A DNA stretch of 64,000 nt from Grifola frondosa (lineage: Eukaryota > Basidiomycota > Agaricomycetes > Polyporales > Grifolaceae). The stretch lies in the NCBI GenBank assembly GCA_001683735.1, contig LUGG01000004.1, forward strand, positions 496,001-560,000, in the 5' to 3' direction. This document shows, piece by piece, positions 47,990-63,830 of the stretch. The translations under genes and the position numbers were made by a program. A model generated the notes under the pieces. That model was not told the origin of the DNA and did not search any database. It worked only from the letters and a program-made list of their open reading frames with translations. Each line of letters opens with the position of its first letter. Position 1 is the stretch's first letter.

Positions 47990-50159
47990 GTATGTACATA
48001 GGTTCGTCAACTTGCTGGCAGTCGCCACTGTGATGTACCTGCTCAGCGTACGTCTTGCTCCGTGAGTCCGCATTATTTCCACATTATTTGTGAATGTTCA
48101 TTGATCTTATTAAGTATACTAGTGCCTAGGTTTTCGTAATCAGTGTTATTGTCCGACTTAGCTGGCAAGGCGTGCACGGTACCGATTTATCGGTTCTTTT
48201 GTGGTTATACATATATCTCGCACTGTAAGAGATAGTATTGCAAAGCATTGTTTAGCGACGACACCAGAAGACAGATCTCTTGGCACTGTTTGGTGTTGCG
48301 CTTAGTGCGAAAGCAACAACGTCATCTGGGGCAATTCAGACCAAGTCGATGGGACTGAAAGATACCGGTAATGATACACCTATACGTTCATCCATTTAAA
48401 TGTCTATGCTAAAATCGATGCGACGCGTGGCAGGAGCCTTCGTGACTTGATTGATGGTCGCGGTTTTCAGCATTCTCATGGGGATGGCTCACCCCTCCTG
48501 CCCACAGTGCTTCTCTTCGCACACGCACCTGGCAACGCGCTCTGGCGAGCGAGGACCGCAGCTTGCCACCACCTCCGCGCACAACACTCTCTAGTCATTC
48601 CCTGGTTGGACTTGCTGAATAGGTTATTATGCCAGAAGACCCCTCGAGCCCGTGGGTCATCAAGTTTGCTACACACCCTCCGCAGTTTTGCTGTCGAAGG
48701 TTATTCATTCTCTCTCGAGCGAAAATAGCACTCCACAAGCCTCCGATGCTCGCTCATTGCTGCAGCTCTCCAGAACATCAGCGGAACCGTTCCATATTCG
48801 CTCGTCCCCTTCTCACGGCAAGGTCCAAAAGTAAAGTGCATTGCTGCACGAACGTTTCCGGCGCTTGGCCGTCGCTGGACTCGGCGCAGGACGAGTCCTG
48901 TCTAAGCTGCAGGTCGGCATCCTACTTCTAGCAGCGACCTATATCGGAACCCGTCGGTGACGTCTCGTACTTCCACGAGAGTACGTGAACAGGTTCTCTC
49001 CCCGCTCATCACATTCCCCATGGCACCCCGAGCGTCACTCGTCAACGTAATCATAAACCACAATATCACGGAGGATACATGGTTGAAGCATGGTTCCAGA
49101 CACAGGGTCGCCCTGCGAAGGTGGAACTGGGCCAAGGGAACAACAGACGCGTCTTCGTTGGATGCTCATCTACCTTCTCCTCTATGCCTTCGAAACGTTC
49201 CTGGGTGTGCGCAACGCTGCGACTGGCACAGCCCTGGCGCTCATCGTGCTGCAGGTCATCAGCGGGAGCTGCTGGTGGTGGGCGTGTGCCTCCTGCAGGC
49301 CAACCGCGGGCAGGGCACGCGCTTCATCCACCTCAACCGCCTCGCGACGTCCGACTACCGCTGCTACCAGCTGGTGACACGGGCAGCAACGTGCAGAGCG
49401 CGTTGCTCAGCACGCAGCTGAGCAACATCCGCGAGTACAATTCTTTGGGTCCCAGTACGAGGGCCGGATGTTGAAGGTCGTCGGGGGCATGGTTGTCGCG
49501 AGCGGATGATCGACATCATCGCGACCGTGCTCGTCGTCGGCCTTAATCCGTGGGTACGGGTGGCTCGGGTTTGAGGTCTTCCTCATCCTGCTGAAGGTGG
49601 TGTTCAGCCTCGAACCTCTCCGGCGTATCCCATCGTCAACGTGCAGCCGTTGGAGGAAGCTGCTGCCACAGATCCTCCCGCACCTGGGTCACCTCTGCGA
49701 AGCATACCGAAAATTCGCCTCCAATTATTGTTAGCTGCGCTGCAAATTGTACATTCACGGCGGTGTGCATCTCGAGGAACGTCGTCCTGGAGAATCACAC
49801 GTCTACGGTTTGGCGGTCGCGTTCGCCAGGACTATTCATCGGCCAGCCTTATTATGCTTTCGGTGAAAAGGCCTGCACACCCACGTCCGTGTCCAGCGGC
49901 ACCTTGTCCTGTCACTGAATCCGTCGCTACCTCTGCCTTGACGGGGCAAGCTCACGCTGGGCCTGAAGGAGCCCCAGAAAGAGTCGAATCAAGCGTACAG
50001 CGCGAGTTCCTCGCGTGTCTGGCAGAAGTCGTCCGGGCGAACAAGGTCCCCAGCACCGAGTTCGTCTTCGCTGTGGAGGCGACCATGGAGGGGATACGCA
50101 GGACGATGGGTGACAGTAATTGGTACGCATTCGGGCGACGGATCTGGTCCGGTATTTGA
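47990..50159 (+). pseudogene. Frame-broken region with membrane-protein character (unrecognised)
   Basis: I do not recognise this family. Coding-like pieces occur in all three plus frames. They include a hydrophobic FVNLLAVATVMYLLSV near 48005, RDLIDGRGFQHSHGDG-SPLLP near 48440, a membrane segment MLIYLLLYAFETFLGVRNAA at about 49161-49220, VGVCLLQANRGQGTRFIHLN at about 49285, SALLSTQLSNIREYN at about 49397, and KVVGGMVVAS then IDIIATVLVVGLNPW at about 49477-49555. A clean C-terminal segment (REFLACLAEVVRANKVPSTE, then GDSNWYAFGRRIWSGI) stops at 50159. Several frame switches have no obvious intron. It is either a decayed gene or a real one hit by many sequence indels, which are common in this window. 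The start is not placed and the left edge is approximate. Confidence 0.4.
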
Positions 50160-50877
50160 ATCAATCGCACGAGGAACTGCTGTGGAGGCGGTTTGTATGA
50201 CCAGGAGGGGGAGGCCACTTCTGTGGTTTCTGGTATAGAGCTGTAACGTTCATTACTAGTGAGTTATGCTGGCCGGGTGATTGTCTGCCGTGAGCGCTGG
50301 TTTATCAGTGAACAGCTGCATGGGACTTGTGTTGTCATTCCCACTGTTGCGCAAGCTTTTCTCGGATTGGCAGGTCATCCGTCCGCCTTGCATCCAGCTT
50401 TGTTCTCACTTGCCAGGTCCTCGTGTGTAAAGTTGTCCATCAGCTAGCATAGCGAGTATTTCATGTAATGCGGGAGGTGCATCCGTGCAGAGTCTTCAGC
50501 GCTCAGCTGAAATTGTATTTTCTTGATTAGCTCGTACCCATTCTTGTAGGATACTAGGAACTTCTATGATTGACGGTCAGGATCGTCCGAAGTTATTATA
50601 TTGGCGGCGGCGACGTAGATCGACCGGAGCCCTAAATTCTTGCAGCTGTACTGTATACATTACTTCATATGTCTTATTTCATGCACGAAGACCGTCTTCG
50701 TCGACTCTCCGTGCCATCCCCTATTACTACTGGCAGTCACCAAGAACCTGGCTGCCGGATCCACCACTGTACAAAAACCGTCAGATGCAAACAAATTTTC
50801 GGGAAGAACCCGCTTACACATCTGAGAGATATATCCTCCATGATGGCCGGGTATAATTTTGAACTGCACCCCGCTTT
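50160..50877. other. Convergent spacer
   Basis: This spacer lies between the region ending at 50159 and the stop of SPT8 on the other strand. It is relatively AT-rich with only short chance open frames. Nothing was recognised. Confidence 0.5.
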
Positions 50878-52961
50878 TCATTCTTCCCAACTATCTGGTT
50901 CCCCTGCTTCTGCAACATTCCATAGTCGGATGTTATCATTCGAAGCGCTGAAACAAAATTGGCTTCAATTTAACATTGAGGTATAATAAGACGAGCTCAC
51001 CAAGCAAGATGCCGACCGTCGGGAAACGCAACAACGCAAGATACCACTCCAGAACTGATGGGATTTCTGAGCGTCTTCAATATTTTCGGAGTACCCATTG
51101 CACCACGACCGCTTTGACGGACGTCGTAGATCTCGACCGTGCCATTTCGGCGGCCTACGTAAATGTGAACGTCAGCAGACCAACACGCCTGGAAAGATAA
51201 GAGACTTCAACACATTGATATTGGTGCAAGATGATCAAATACGTACGGAGACACACCATGGGGGCTCTTGTCGCTCATCCAGAGTCTGCCCACGCCGTAG
51301 CCGGTGAGTGCACTCGCGTGTCCCATAAAATTATTTGGCCGTCGATTGACGCAGTCATCAAGGTGTCAGGAGAGAAAGCAGCATATGATGTCGAGTCCAG
51401 TACAGGCGGCGCGTTTTTGGGAGCAATAGCGCCTGAGACAGAGCGAGGCATTGGTTCACTTCAGCTTGAGCTCCGGGATAGTGTAGCGGTGTATACGCAT
51501 CCAGATTTCCCGTATTCTGTGGCTGAGAAGTACTGTTCAATGCACGAGCAGGTGCTTCTCGTCGTCTCTGCTCCCATCCGCGTCTGGCTCATCGTCAAAT
51601 AGAGGGTCAAAAGAGTCAGACCGGCTGTCCTGATCTTGCTGCCGCGGAGGGACAGAGGTCTTTGTCCGGCTTTTACCAGCTGTGACCGCATATTGATAAT
51701 GGACAACTGCTTGTGGCTGTGGCGGGGAGTTCTCCACCGATGTCCATGAAAATCAGACTCAAGAGGTCGCACAGCGATGGAACAAGCTGGGCGCCATGAG
51801 AGATGAAGCTGCGTACAGTCTGGCCCGTATTGAGATCCCATTGCTTGATCGCCAATGAAGTGAGTATATGGTGTCGCAATCGAGAAAGTAGACTTACCCG
51901 TGCTTCGCCATCCCATCCTGCACTGAAAAACCCTTTTCATCATGCTGCATTGCAAGCGCTGAAACCGGTCGTCGGTGGCCAGTCATAACATGGCATAACC
52001 GTCCAGGATTGTGGCGTACAGTGAAAAGGTTGATATGGCCCTGCTACGACCAAGATCAGTCCGAGAACACTGAAATAGACAATGCGGACACACGTTTGAG
52101 CCGGAGAGAGCCCACAGTGCATCTGACTGCATTGCCAAACTATACACTGGACACAACGGCGCATCCTCCGCGCGAATATTCATGCCGGCGATAGGAACAG
52201 GGTTCTCCCACCAACATCTAATCTGCCCTGCCTTCATGAGACCTTCCATGACACCACAATGATGCCTTTGCGGTGCAGTCAAGAATATCTTACCGTTGAC
52301 TGCAGAGAATGTGTCATAGTCCCGTATGTAACCATCGTCAGAGCCGGTGAGTAGGTGGGCATACAGAGAGAGGATGCGAGACAGTGGGTAGGGGCAGGAT
52401 GAGGCATAGCGCAGATGGTTCTACGATGAAAGACCTAGGCCAAGAGATATTAGACAAAAGCTGCACTTTCCGCACTTGCGCAGGGGAAAGCGGACGGGTC
52501 TGAGGTACGGGAGACCCAGGAGCAGGCGAGAGAGCTAGAGCAACATGAGGACACTATAGCATGCAATTTACAAGCACCATACCTTGGACTATGGGAGAGA
52601 TGTGTTGTGGAGATGGGGGTTACTGGGAGACCGAGCAGTGGAGAGAGGTTCTGTGTTGAGCTCTGTCAAGGACTTTCGAGGCGAAGGTTGTTCTTCGCCA
52701 ACATCCTCATCCTCAGAAATGCCCTCTGATTCATCAGTGTAATCTTCCTAAGGATTACAAGGAATGTGAGAGAGGATGCCACATAAAAAAAAGGCCAAGA
52801 GCCACTTCTTCAGTGGCTTCCGCAGCGGCGGCAGCGGCCAAATCCCCTTCAAGAGCTTCTAATATGTCTTCATCGATGTCCTCATCACCGTCAGATCCAT
52901 CGAACTCGGTGTCATCGAGAATGTCGTCGAGGACGTCCTCTTCGGAGTCGCTGTGAGCCAT
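50878..52961 (-). CDS. SPT8: SAGA complex WD-repeat subunit SPT8
   Basis: SPT8 is a SAGA co-activator subunit that contacts TATA-binding protein. The ATG at 52961 gives MAHSDSEEDVLDDILDDTEF, the acidic N-terminus typical of the family, followed by EDILEALEGDLAAAAAAEAT. WD40 repeats follow: HPAPTHCLASSLC, TAPQRHHCGVMEGLMKAGQI, CPVYSLAMQSDALWALSGSN, QWDLNTGQTVRSFISHGAQL, GVGRLWMSDKSP, YVGRRNGTVEIYDVRQSG, and CASNDNIRLWNVAEAGEPDS. The stop is TGA at 50878-50880. A Ser/Asp-rich insert (SFDPLFDDEPDADGSRDDEK) interrupts the propeller near 51600. Several joins need one-base corrections, for instance in the G run at 51260-51264, so exon boundaries are approximate. It shares an 83-bp promoter with SRP54. 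Confidence 0.85.
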
Positions 52962-53044
52962 ACCGAGTAAGCGTTCCCATTTGAAAGTTGAAGTAAATGG
53001 ACCGTCGGCGCTTTGACCTGATCCAAGCCTCTTGTCCTCCTGCA
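52962..53044. promoter_or_regulatory. 83-bp bidirectional promoter of SPT8 and SRP54
   Basis: Only 83 bp separate the ATG of SPT8 (52961, minus) from that of SRP54 (53045, plus). The transcripts must start within this stretch or overlap in their 5' leaders. No TATA box is obvious. Confidence 0.6.
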
Positions 53045-55176
<2,132 letters not shown>

Positions 55177-55616
55177 TCACTTGTGGCTGGCTTGAGGAAT
55201 ACATCTTGTATGACATATAATTGTAGACTACTTACACAAGGCAGATTGTAGCATTATATCCCACTTGACACCTTGTTCGGATTCCAGTGCAAGTAAGGTG
55301 ATCCAAGGGTTTTAACTCCAAAACTATTCTCGCCAACATGTTGATGGACCGATTCAAACAAACAAACCTTTGAAAAGCTCAGAACCAGACTCGCGAATCA
55401 CACAGGCATCTGCAGTATAAAGTCACCTCTCTGTTCCTGAGATAAGTACAAACAAAGGAACGACCACCACAAAACCCCGTGAGCTAGTACGAGATAGAGC
55501 AGACAGAGCACGCAGTAAAGAGAGAGGATGCCAACGGCGACAACGAAAACGTACAGAGATAAGCGAGGGGAAAATGCATGTAAAGCAAATCACAACAACC
55601 ATCACCAGGCCCTCCC
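55177..55616. other. Convergent 3' spacer between SRP54 and PAB1
   Basis: 440 bp, moderately AT-rich, holding the 3' untranslated regions of both genes. No gene was recognised. Confidence 0.5.
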
Positions 55617-57936
<2,320 letters not shown>

Positions 57937-58432
57937 TTTCTTTTTCAGGGATTATGGGGGTCGTTACTGCTTTGTGGACTTTTCTGCGACTGGGTAAGGT
58001 GGCACGAGGTGAGCTGGCGATGCGCAATAGCAAAGATAACAGAAGCGTACACAGGAGGCGACAAGGTAACTGCTTTTGAAAATTTTTTATGTATAGAATT
58101 TTTATGAGATTTTGACCTGTAGGAGAGCCAGCATCAAGAGAGAGCACGAGAGACGATGAGGAGATGGAGGAACCGACCTTGAGTGATGGTTAAAGGAAAG
58201 TTGCGCAGACGCGAAAACGCTCAATAATGGTTCGCAGTTGAAACTCCGACCAATCAAAGCCAGCGGTGGCCCATCGCCACAAACTCTGATCGCACAATGG
58301 CGCCCAACTTCGACCACACCAAAAAAGGCCCACAGCCTCAATAGAATTGTAATGGTAGAGTGCATATTGTTCAAAGACAACACATTCCATTCTGCTACAT
58401 GTCTGCAGGTTCTTATATAGTCAAGCAAGGTC
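57937..58432. promoter_or_regulatory. PAB1 upstream region
   Basis: These 496 bp lie between the PAB1 start and the SCAMP stop on the same strand. The leader next to the ATG is short and A-rich (gaaaaagaaa) and an AT-rich patch lies at about 58078-58110. No long oligo(A) autoregulatory tract was seen. Confidence 0.35.
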
Positions 58433-59772
58433 CTATCCCCGCGTGAAGTATGCCTTCGCTCCGTGCGTGGCCAGCTCCGTCTTCGCCTGTAGTGCGAAAG
58501 ATCAAGATCAAATCATGAAACTGTTGTCGGATGGGGGGCCCACCTTCTCCACCGAATGGCCAGCAGCCTTGTTATGAGCCCATATCTACAGCTTGATGAG
58601 AAACAGACAGTAAATCAAACCAACCCAACATACCTGGCGATAGTAGAAAGCATTGCCCAAACCTTGGATGACCCATCCAACAGTCGCAATGGTGCCTATG
58701 ATGGCTGCCGCTAGTGAAGGCTTTGCAAACATCCGTATAGTCTGAATTAAACCAGCAGAACCAGTGCTGTGGAGCATAGTTCTGTTAGGATGGTCAGCCA
58801 AGCAGAATGAAATCCGTACCTGGGAATTCCGATGATCCTGTAACATTTCGTTAGCATGAGTAGCATGGGAACAAGGAAAACATACATGTATATCGAGAAC
58901 AACAAATGGAAACCACAAAAGACAAAGTATAAATCTAGAGAATATCAGTCCCGTTGCCTACAAATCAAACGGTAAGATGGCGTACAATAGTACAGTGCTT
59001 GTTCCTGTCCAAAGGTCAGATTTCCAAGCCACCAGACAACAGATATTATCACTTACTTTCATATACCCATTATAGATGGGCCTGTGCGTGAAGAGTGAAT
59101 GCTGGCCAAAGAAATCGCTCGCATTGGGTACTCACCGATACCATAGAAGAAAGACAAGGGGGTATGACGATGAGATACCTGGACATAGGGAGCTTTAGCC
59201 TCGATTTGCACATGCAGTACCCCAGCTTACCCTATGCTTGAGCCTAAGTCGCTGCCGCCGGACGATGCTCCGGACGCAAGGATACAGATACAGGCGATCA
59301 TATTGATTAATAGGGTACCGACCAAGACGAGCCACAGTTGGTACAGGCGATTAATCAATGGTTGCGACGCGGCCGGGATCTCGTCCGGGATAGAATGGAA
59401 AATCAATGGGTAGACTTTTTTAAGATCCACGAGGATGAGCAGAAGGACAAGATGCAAGAACGGTATGCACTCACATGGCGGCCAATTGTTACGTCCATGT
59501 CGGCGTATATGCTCGGCTTTCTGAGCGAGTTCCTGCTCTCTCCTCTCCAAGTCTCTTTCTCTCTGTCGGAGCGCCTCCGCTCGTGCAACTTGGTCCTCGT
59601 TTGGGTAGTTGGGGTTGGGGTAGATGGTCGAATGAGAACTAGCAGTAGTCGGGTCGTCAAATGGGTTGGTGTCCAGAGAATGCGACGATGCAAAAGGGTT
59701 TTCCGTCAGCTCGCCTAAGAAGAACAAGTAAGATCGTGTAGGCTAATGTAGTGAAGAGACTGGCGCACTCAT
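58433..59772 (-). CDS. Secretory carrier membrane protein (SCAMP) family
   Basis: SCAMPs are four-pass membrane proteins of Golgi, endosome and secretory vesicles that help vesicle traffic. The first exon is only ATGA (59772-59769). An intron, 59768-59715, joins it to GCGAGCTG at 59714, giving MSELTENPFASSHSLDTNPF with NPF motifs, which commonly bind EH-domain proteins. A coiled segment follows (EALRQRERDLERREQELAQK), then the cytosolic NNWPPCECIPFLHLVLL leading into the first membrane segment, later segments (LYQLWLVLVGTLLINMIACI; HLLFSIYMIIGIPSTGSA; PSLAAAIIGTIATVGWVIQG) and the C-terminal tail ELATHGAKAYFTRG, TAG 58433-58435. Order and length match fungal SCAMPs. The four-base first exon is supported by a good donor and acceptor and restores the NPF-containing N-terminus. 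Confidence 0.88.
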
Positions 59773-60698
59773 TGCAGCTTTGAGAGGGCTGGGCTAGGGA
59801 TATAGAGGAGAGAAGTGAGGGGCGTTGTGTCAGTTGCGGGCAGCGGCGCGCAGTTAGCAGCTTCCAGAAAAGGCAACTGGGAGCTTTCGGGTACTGCGGA
59901 CGTGGCTCTCATCACTGACAACTTGTTGTTTTCAGTTTCAACCTGACACTCCAACCAAATCTGTTCCTCGAAGCTGCTGGCGATTCACGACGATGCGGCT
60001 CTGTTATTTTTCTGTAGAATGGACTTGGGATGGACTTGCCACAGTGGTGGCGCACAGGCACCAGGCTCAAGACGGGCGCACATGTTCGTCGCAATGATGA
60101 CTTCAACATTACTCGCTGGGCTCTACTCGTGCACATCAAGTGTCCTTGTTCATTCTTCTCATGGGGAAACCCGGATGCCTTGTAGAGACTCGATTCACGC
60201 TGACGCAAGTGCTGGACCGCATGCCACGGACAACAGCCCCGGGCGCTGTTGGTAACCATTCACAGGATGACATTAATGCTCGCAAACGCGGGTTGACCAT
60301 GCAACAATAGAGGGGTAATCACAGCCTGACGAGTGGATTTGTGGCTGGATACAAGCTGGATATGGAGGTGCCAATCAATATTTGAATGCTTGGGCGTCTG
60401 AAAGCGTCTGGAACGGCGTGAGAACGCCGGAGCAAATAAAAAGGGTGCCGAGTTTATAGAGCCCCCCCGTTCATCTTACGGCTTACCTCCCCCTTTCCAC
60501 GTCCTCGACCTTTTCCTCGCTGTTCCCTCGCGCCCTTTGACGGTGAGTGTTACATACAACGCTCGGATGTACCGTGCCCGGGCTCATTTTTTTCATCACC
60601 TTGCAGCAGTCGCTCTCTTAAAGCACATTCTCTTGACTCACTTTCCTTGCGTCGAAGATTTTTTTCGGTCCCCCCATCCCCGTCACATTATTTTTATA
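59773..60698. promoter_or_regulatory. Divergent promoter, SCAMP / expansin-like gene, with 5' leader intron
   Basis: A TATA-like AATAAAAA lies at about 60435 and is followed by a CT-rich tract (60470-60530), typical of a strongly expressed fungal gene. A probable leader intron spans 60543-60606 (gtgagt..ttgcag). Short open frames at 59912-60259 show no family. Confidence 0.45.
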
Positions 60699-62033
60699 AT
60701 GCTGTCCATTCTTTCAGTCGCGCTCGTTGCTGCTTCCGCCGTGTCCGGCCTGGTCATTCCACCTCACCACGCCAAGGTGCTCGCTGCCCGTGCTGTACCA
60801 GCCACTTATGACCAGGGCTACTTGGAGGTAAATTGTTCACCAAATCCACGCATTTGTGCGCTTAGCCTCGTTTGCGCTTTAGTCGTACGTGACCTATCAT
60901 ACTCGGTACCTCGCCCTCGATTGCGAGGCTAAGCACAACACCACGTTCTTTGCTGACTGCTGCCACCCCTTACTGGTGTGTTTTTCTTTTTCACTGCCTC
61001 GTGCGAATAACGACCGTATTGATGTTTTTGCAGGCAACCGAGACGCTGGCGCAGAACCGCAAGCCGTATTGCAACCCCTCGGCTGCTGCTTCGTCCTCGG
61101 CCAGTGCTGCTGAGCCCACTTCCACGGTCCGAGTTCCCATCTCTAACGGAGACGATGACTGTGACGACGGGACCACCACGTCTGGCGCTGCCGAGCCGAC
61201 CGGTACTTCTAGTGATGACGACTGCGACGATGAACCCTCTGCGACTGGCACTGCTGAGCCTACTTCTACTGCGTCTGACGACGGCGATTGCGACGACGGT
61301 AGTGATGGTGTTACTTCCAGCACTGTTGTTACTTCATCGCACACCTCCGTGCACTCCACCACGGCTGATCCGACCAGCACGGCTCACACGACGGCTCCTG
61401 CCCAGTCGACTGCGGCCGCTGTAGGTAACGTCGGGGCTCCTCCCCCGACCCAGGCTGCCTCTAGCGCCACGTCCAGCTCCAGTCACTCGTCCAGCCACTC
61501 GTCCAGCTCTTCATCTGCTACGCCGAAGGCGACTTCCAGTGCTTCCGGGACCGTTTTCACCGATGGAGTGTGAGCAATGCTTGCCTGCTGGTTCCGATAT
61601 TTTTATTCATAACTTGATCCTACGACCAGCGCGACCTTCTACTATCAGGGTGGCGCGGCGGTGCCTGTGGCAACTACCATTCTGACTCGGATCTCATTGC
61701 TGCTATGCGTGAGTTGTTTGTTGGTTTTGCGTGGACAGCGGACTGATGAAGCTATTTAGAAACCATCCGCTACGGCAACCTCAATGACGTCTCCAAGCTC
61801 TGTGGGCAGCAAGTGTCCATTACGAACAAGAACAACGGCAAAAGCGTCGTGGTCACCATCCAGGACGCCTGCCCAACCTGTCTTAACGAGGATTCGATCG
61901 ACTTGTCTGTGGCGGCGTTCGAGCAGATCGCCACTTTGGAGGAAGGCGAGGTCCCCAGTGCGTATCATTGTTTTCATGCGCTATGCGCCGATACTGACAG
62001 TTCCCCGCAGTCGACTGGCATTTCATTAACTGA
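60699..62033 (+). CDS. Secreted expansin-like protein with RlpA-type double-psi beta-barrel
   Basis: This is a predicted secreted wall-active protein of the expansin/barwin-like group, which loosens or binds polysaccharide without hydrolysis. The ATG at 60699 gives MLSILSVALVAASAVSGLVI, a clear signal peptide. A short Cys-containing domain follows (YVTYHTRYLALDCEAKHNTT; FFADCCHPLL; LAQNRKPYCNPS), then a long Ser/Thr/Asp-rich linker of roughly 160 residues with repeated D-D-D-C-D-D units, likely O-glycosylated. The C-terminal double-psi barrel has TFYYQGG, NYHSDSDLIAAM, LCGQQVSITNKNNGKSVVVT, IQDACPTCLNEDSIDLSVAA and, after the last intron, PIDWHFIN with TGA at 62031-62033. One base seems missing at about 61650-61660. 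The Asp of DACPTC and the late Asp fit this fold. The substrate is unknown. Confidence 0.85.
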
Positions 62034-62544
62034 AGGAGCCGGCTGAATTAAACGCTGTCCATTTCCGCGATTTTCCTCTTTCCGTCTTTTTATGTTGTTT
62101 TGCTCTGTTGAGCGGGGCGAGTCCCCGCGCAGGTGCCCGGTCTAGCGTCTGGTTCGAGGATGACGGCAAGAGTTGACATGAAACTTACGACCCTGGTGGC
62201 GGTTGAAACTTCTGTGGTCCGCTCATCCTTACGCTACTGCACCCTTTCATCTTCTTGGTGTTCTTTATGTTATTGCTACTATGGTTCTCGAGTGTTATCC
62301 TGTGTTGTTTGTGTCCAGTTGTCCGTAGCTTGCTACGGGCCCGATGTGTAGCTTATTATGCAATGCTATATTGTAAAGTTTGATGTATGGCTCGTAGCGG
62401 AAAGCTGGATCAACCTGGATGACGTCGACGGTACGGCACGCGCTCGAGTCTCGGCAGACGGACTGGTCTACTGCAAACCTCCACATCGTCTCACTCGCCG
62501 AATGCCAACAACACTCGCATTCTCCTTCATATAATATAAAATTA
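62034..62544. other. Spacer between the expansin-like gene and COQ11
   Basis: Contains the 3' flank of the secreted protein gene and a T-rich stretch (62240-62330), then the upstream region of the next gene with an AT-rich patch right before its ATG. No gene was recognised. Confidence 0.45.
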
Positions 62545-63830
62545 ATGGAACCCGTACTTCAGAAAATCCTGGTGGTCGGCGGAAATGGATTCCTGGGTAT
62601 GTGACGAAGGCTTCGTGGTGCGGCTGCCGTGCATATGAACACTGCAAGACAGGTTCTGCCGTCTGTAGGACAGCACTGGCGCGCGGGATGCAGGTGACGA
62701 GTATCAGGTCCGTCCACGCAACTGACTCTCCATTCTGCGCACACCACGACCCTCACCGCATCGCACAGTTCGTCCGGCAGGCCCTACAAGACGCCAAAGG
62801 GGCATTCCCCTGCCTGGACCTCTAAAGTGTCGCGCTTCTCGTCGCATGGCGTCCGTGCAGCCGCTGACACCATACCCCATGTAGGTCGAATGGCACACCG
62901 CGAACGCGCTGGAGCCAGAATCGTACGCGCACCTGCTGCCCGGCATGAGCGCGGTGGTGCACACCATTGGCACGCTCTTCGAGAAGACGCCGTACAAGGC
63001 CGCGCTGCGCCGGGACGACGTTCCAGCGTTCCTCGGCAGCGTCGCGTCCAGTGTGATGGGCGGACGCGCAACGGGGAACCCGCTCGAGCACGAGGCCGCG
63101 CGCAGTGGCAGCTACGAGCAGATCAACCGTGACACAGGTGGGTGCGCGCAGCTGGGTTCTTTGGCGTCGCTGATCATGAAACGCGGTGTGTGTTGCAGCC
63201 CTGCGCGTGTGCGAGGCGTTCCTGGCCACCGCGCCCCCTGAGGGCGTGGACGGCCCACGGGCGTTCGTGTTCGTGTCGGCGGAGGACTGCACTCGTCCGT
63301 TCGTCTCCGCACGCTACATCGAGACCAAAAGAGAAGCAGAGGTCGAAATCGACAAGATGATCGACGGCAACACAGGGTTCCGGGGAGTGTATATTCGGCC
63401 CAGTAGGTTCAATGTATGGTCATTACGAATGGACGGTACTGAAGCATACATGCTGTCGCAGGCTTGATATACCACCCTCACATCCGCCCGATCATCTCGC
63501 CCGTGGCCGCACTGCTCGACCTGTCTGCCACGATCCACAATAAAATACCAGCCGGCATACCAACACCGGGAGGCATCCTGCGCTCGCTCGGTGCGGCGCT
63601 GCCGATTGGTGCACATCCTCAGTCGCTCGTGTCGTCCTCACCGCTGGACGCTATCGCGAACGCGCTGACAATCCCACCCATCCATGTGGACCACGTCGCA
63701 GAAGCCATCTGTATTGCCGTGGACAACAAGCGGCCCGACGTGAGGGGCCGCTGGGGTGAAGGAGATGAGGGAGCTGATTGGGTGGTCGCAGAAGGGACGC
63801 TCGAATACACATGCCGAGCCCAACGCGTGA
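62545..63830 (+). CDS. COQ11: COQ11-like NAD(P)-binding mitochondrial protein
   Basis: This is an atypical short-chain dehydrogenase/reductase related to yeast Coq11 (YLR290C) and to NDUFA9, associated with mitochondrial coenzyme Q synthesis. The ATG at 62545 gives MEPVLQKILVVGGNGFLG with the NAD(P)-binding GxxGxxG; after an intron comes SAVCRTALARGMQVTSIS, the second strand. Next are VEWHTANALEPESYAHLLPG, MSAVVHTIGTLFEKTPYKAA, YEQINRDT-ALRVCEAFLAT, AFVFVSAEDCTRPFVSARYI, TKREAEVEID, FRGVYIRPS-LIYHPHIRPI and IPPIHVDHVAEAICIAVDNK. The likely true C-terminus is in another frame (GVKEMRELIGWSQKGRSNTH), ending at TGA 63828-63830. It is reached by restoring one base in the run at 63744-63749; in the uncorrected frame the stop lies slightly further on. 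Confidence 0.85.

Noticed and set aside
48447..49555. Bestrophin-type chloride channel
   Set aside because: Membrane segments suggested it, but none of the family's signature blocks could be read in any frame.
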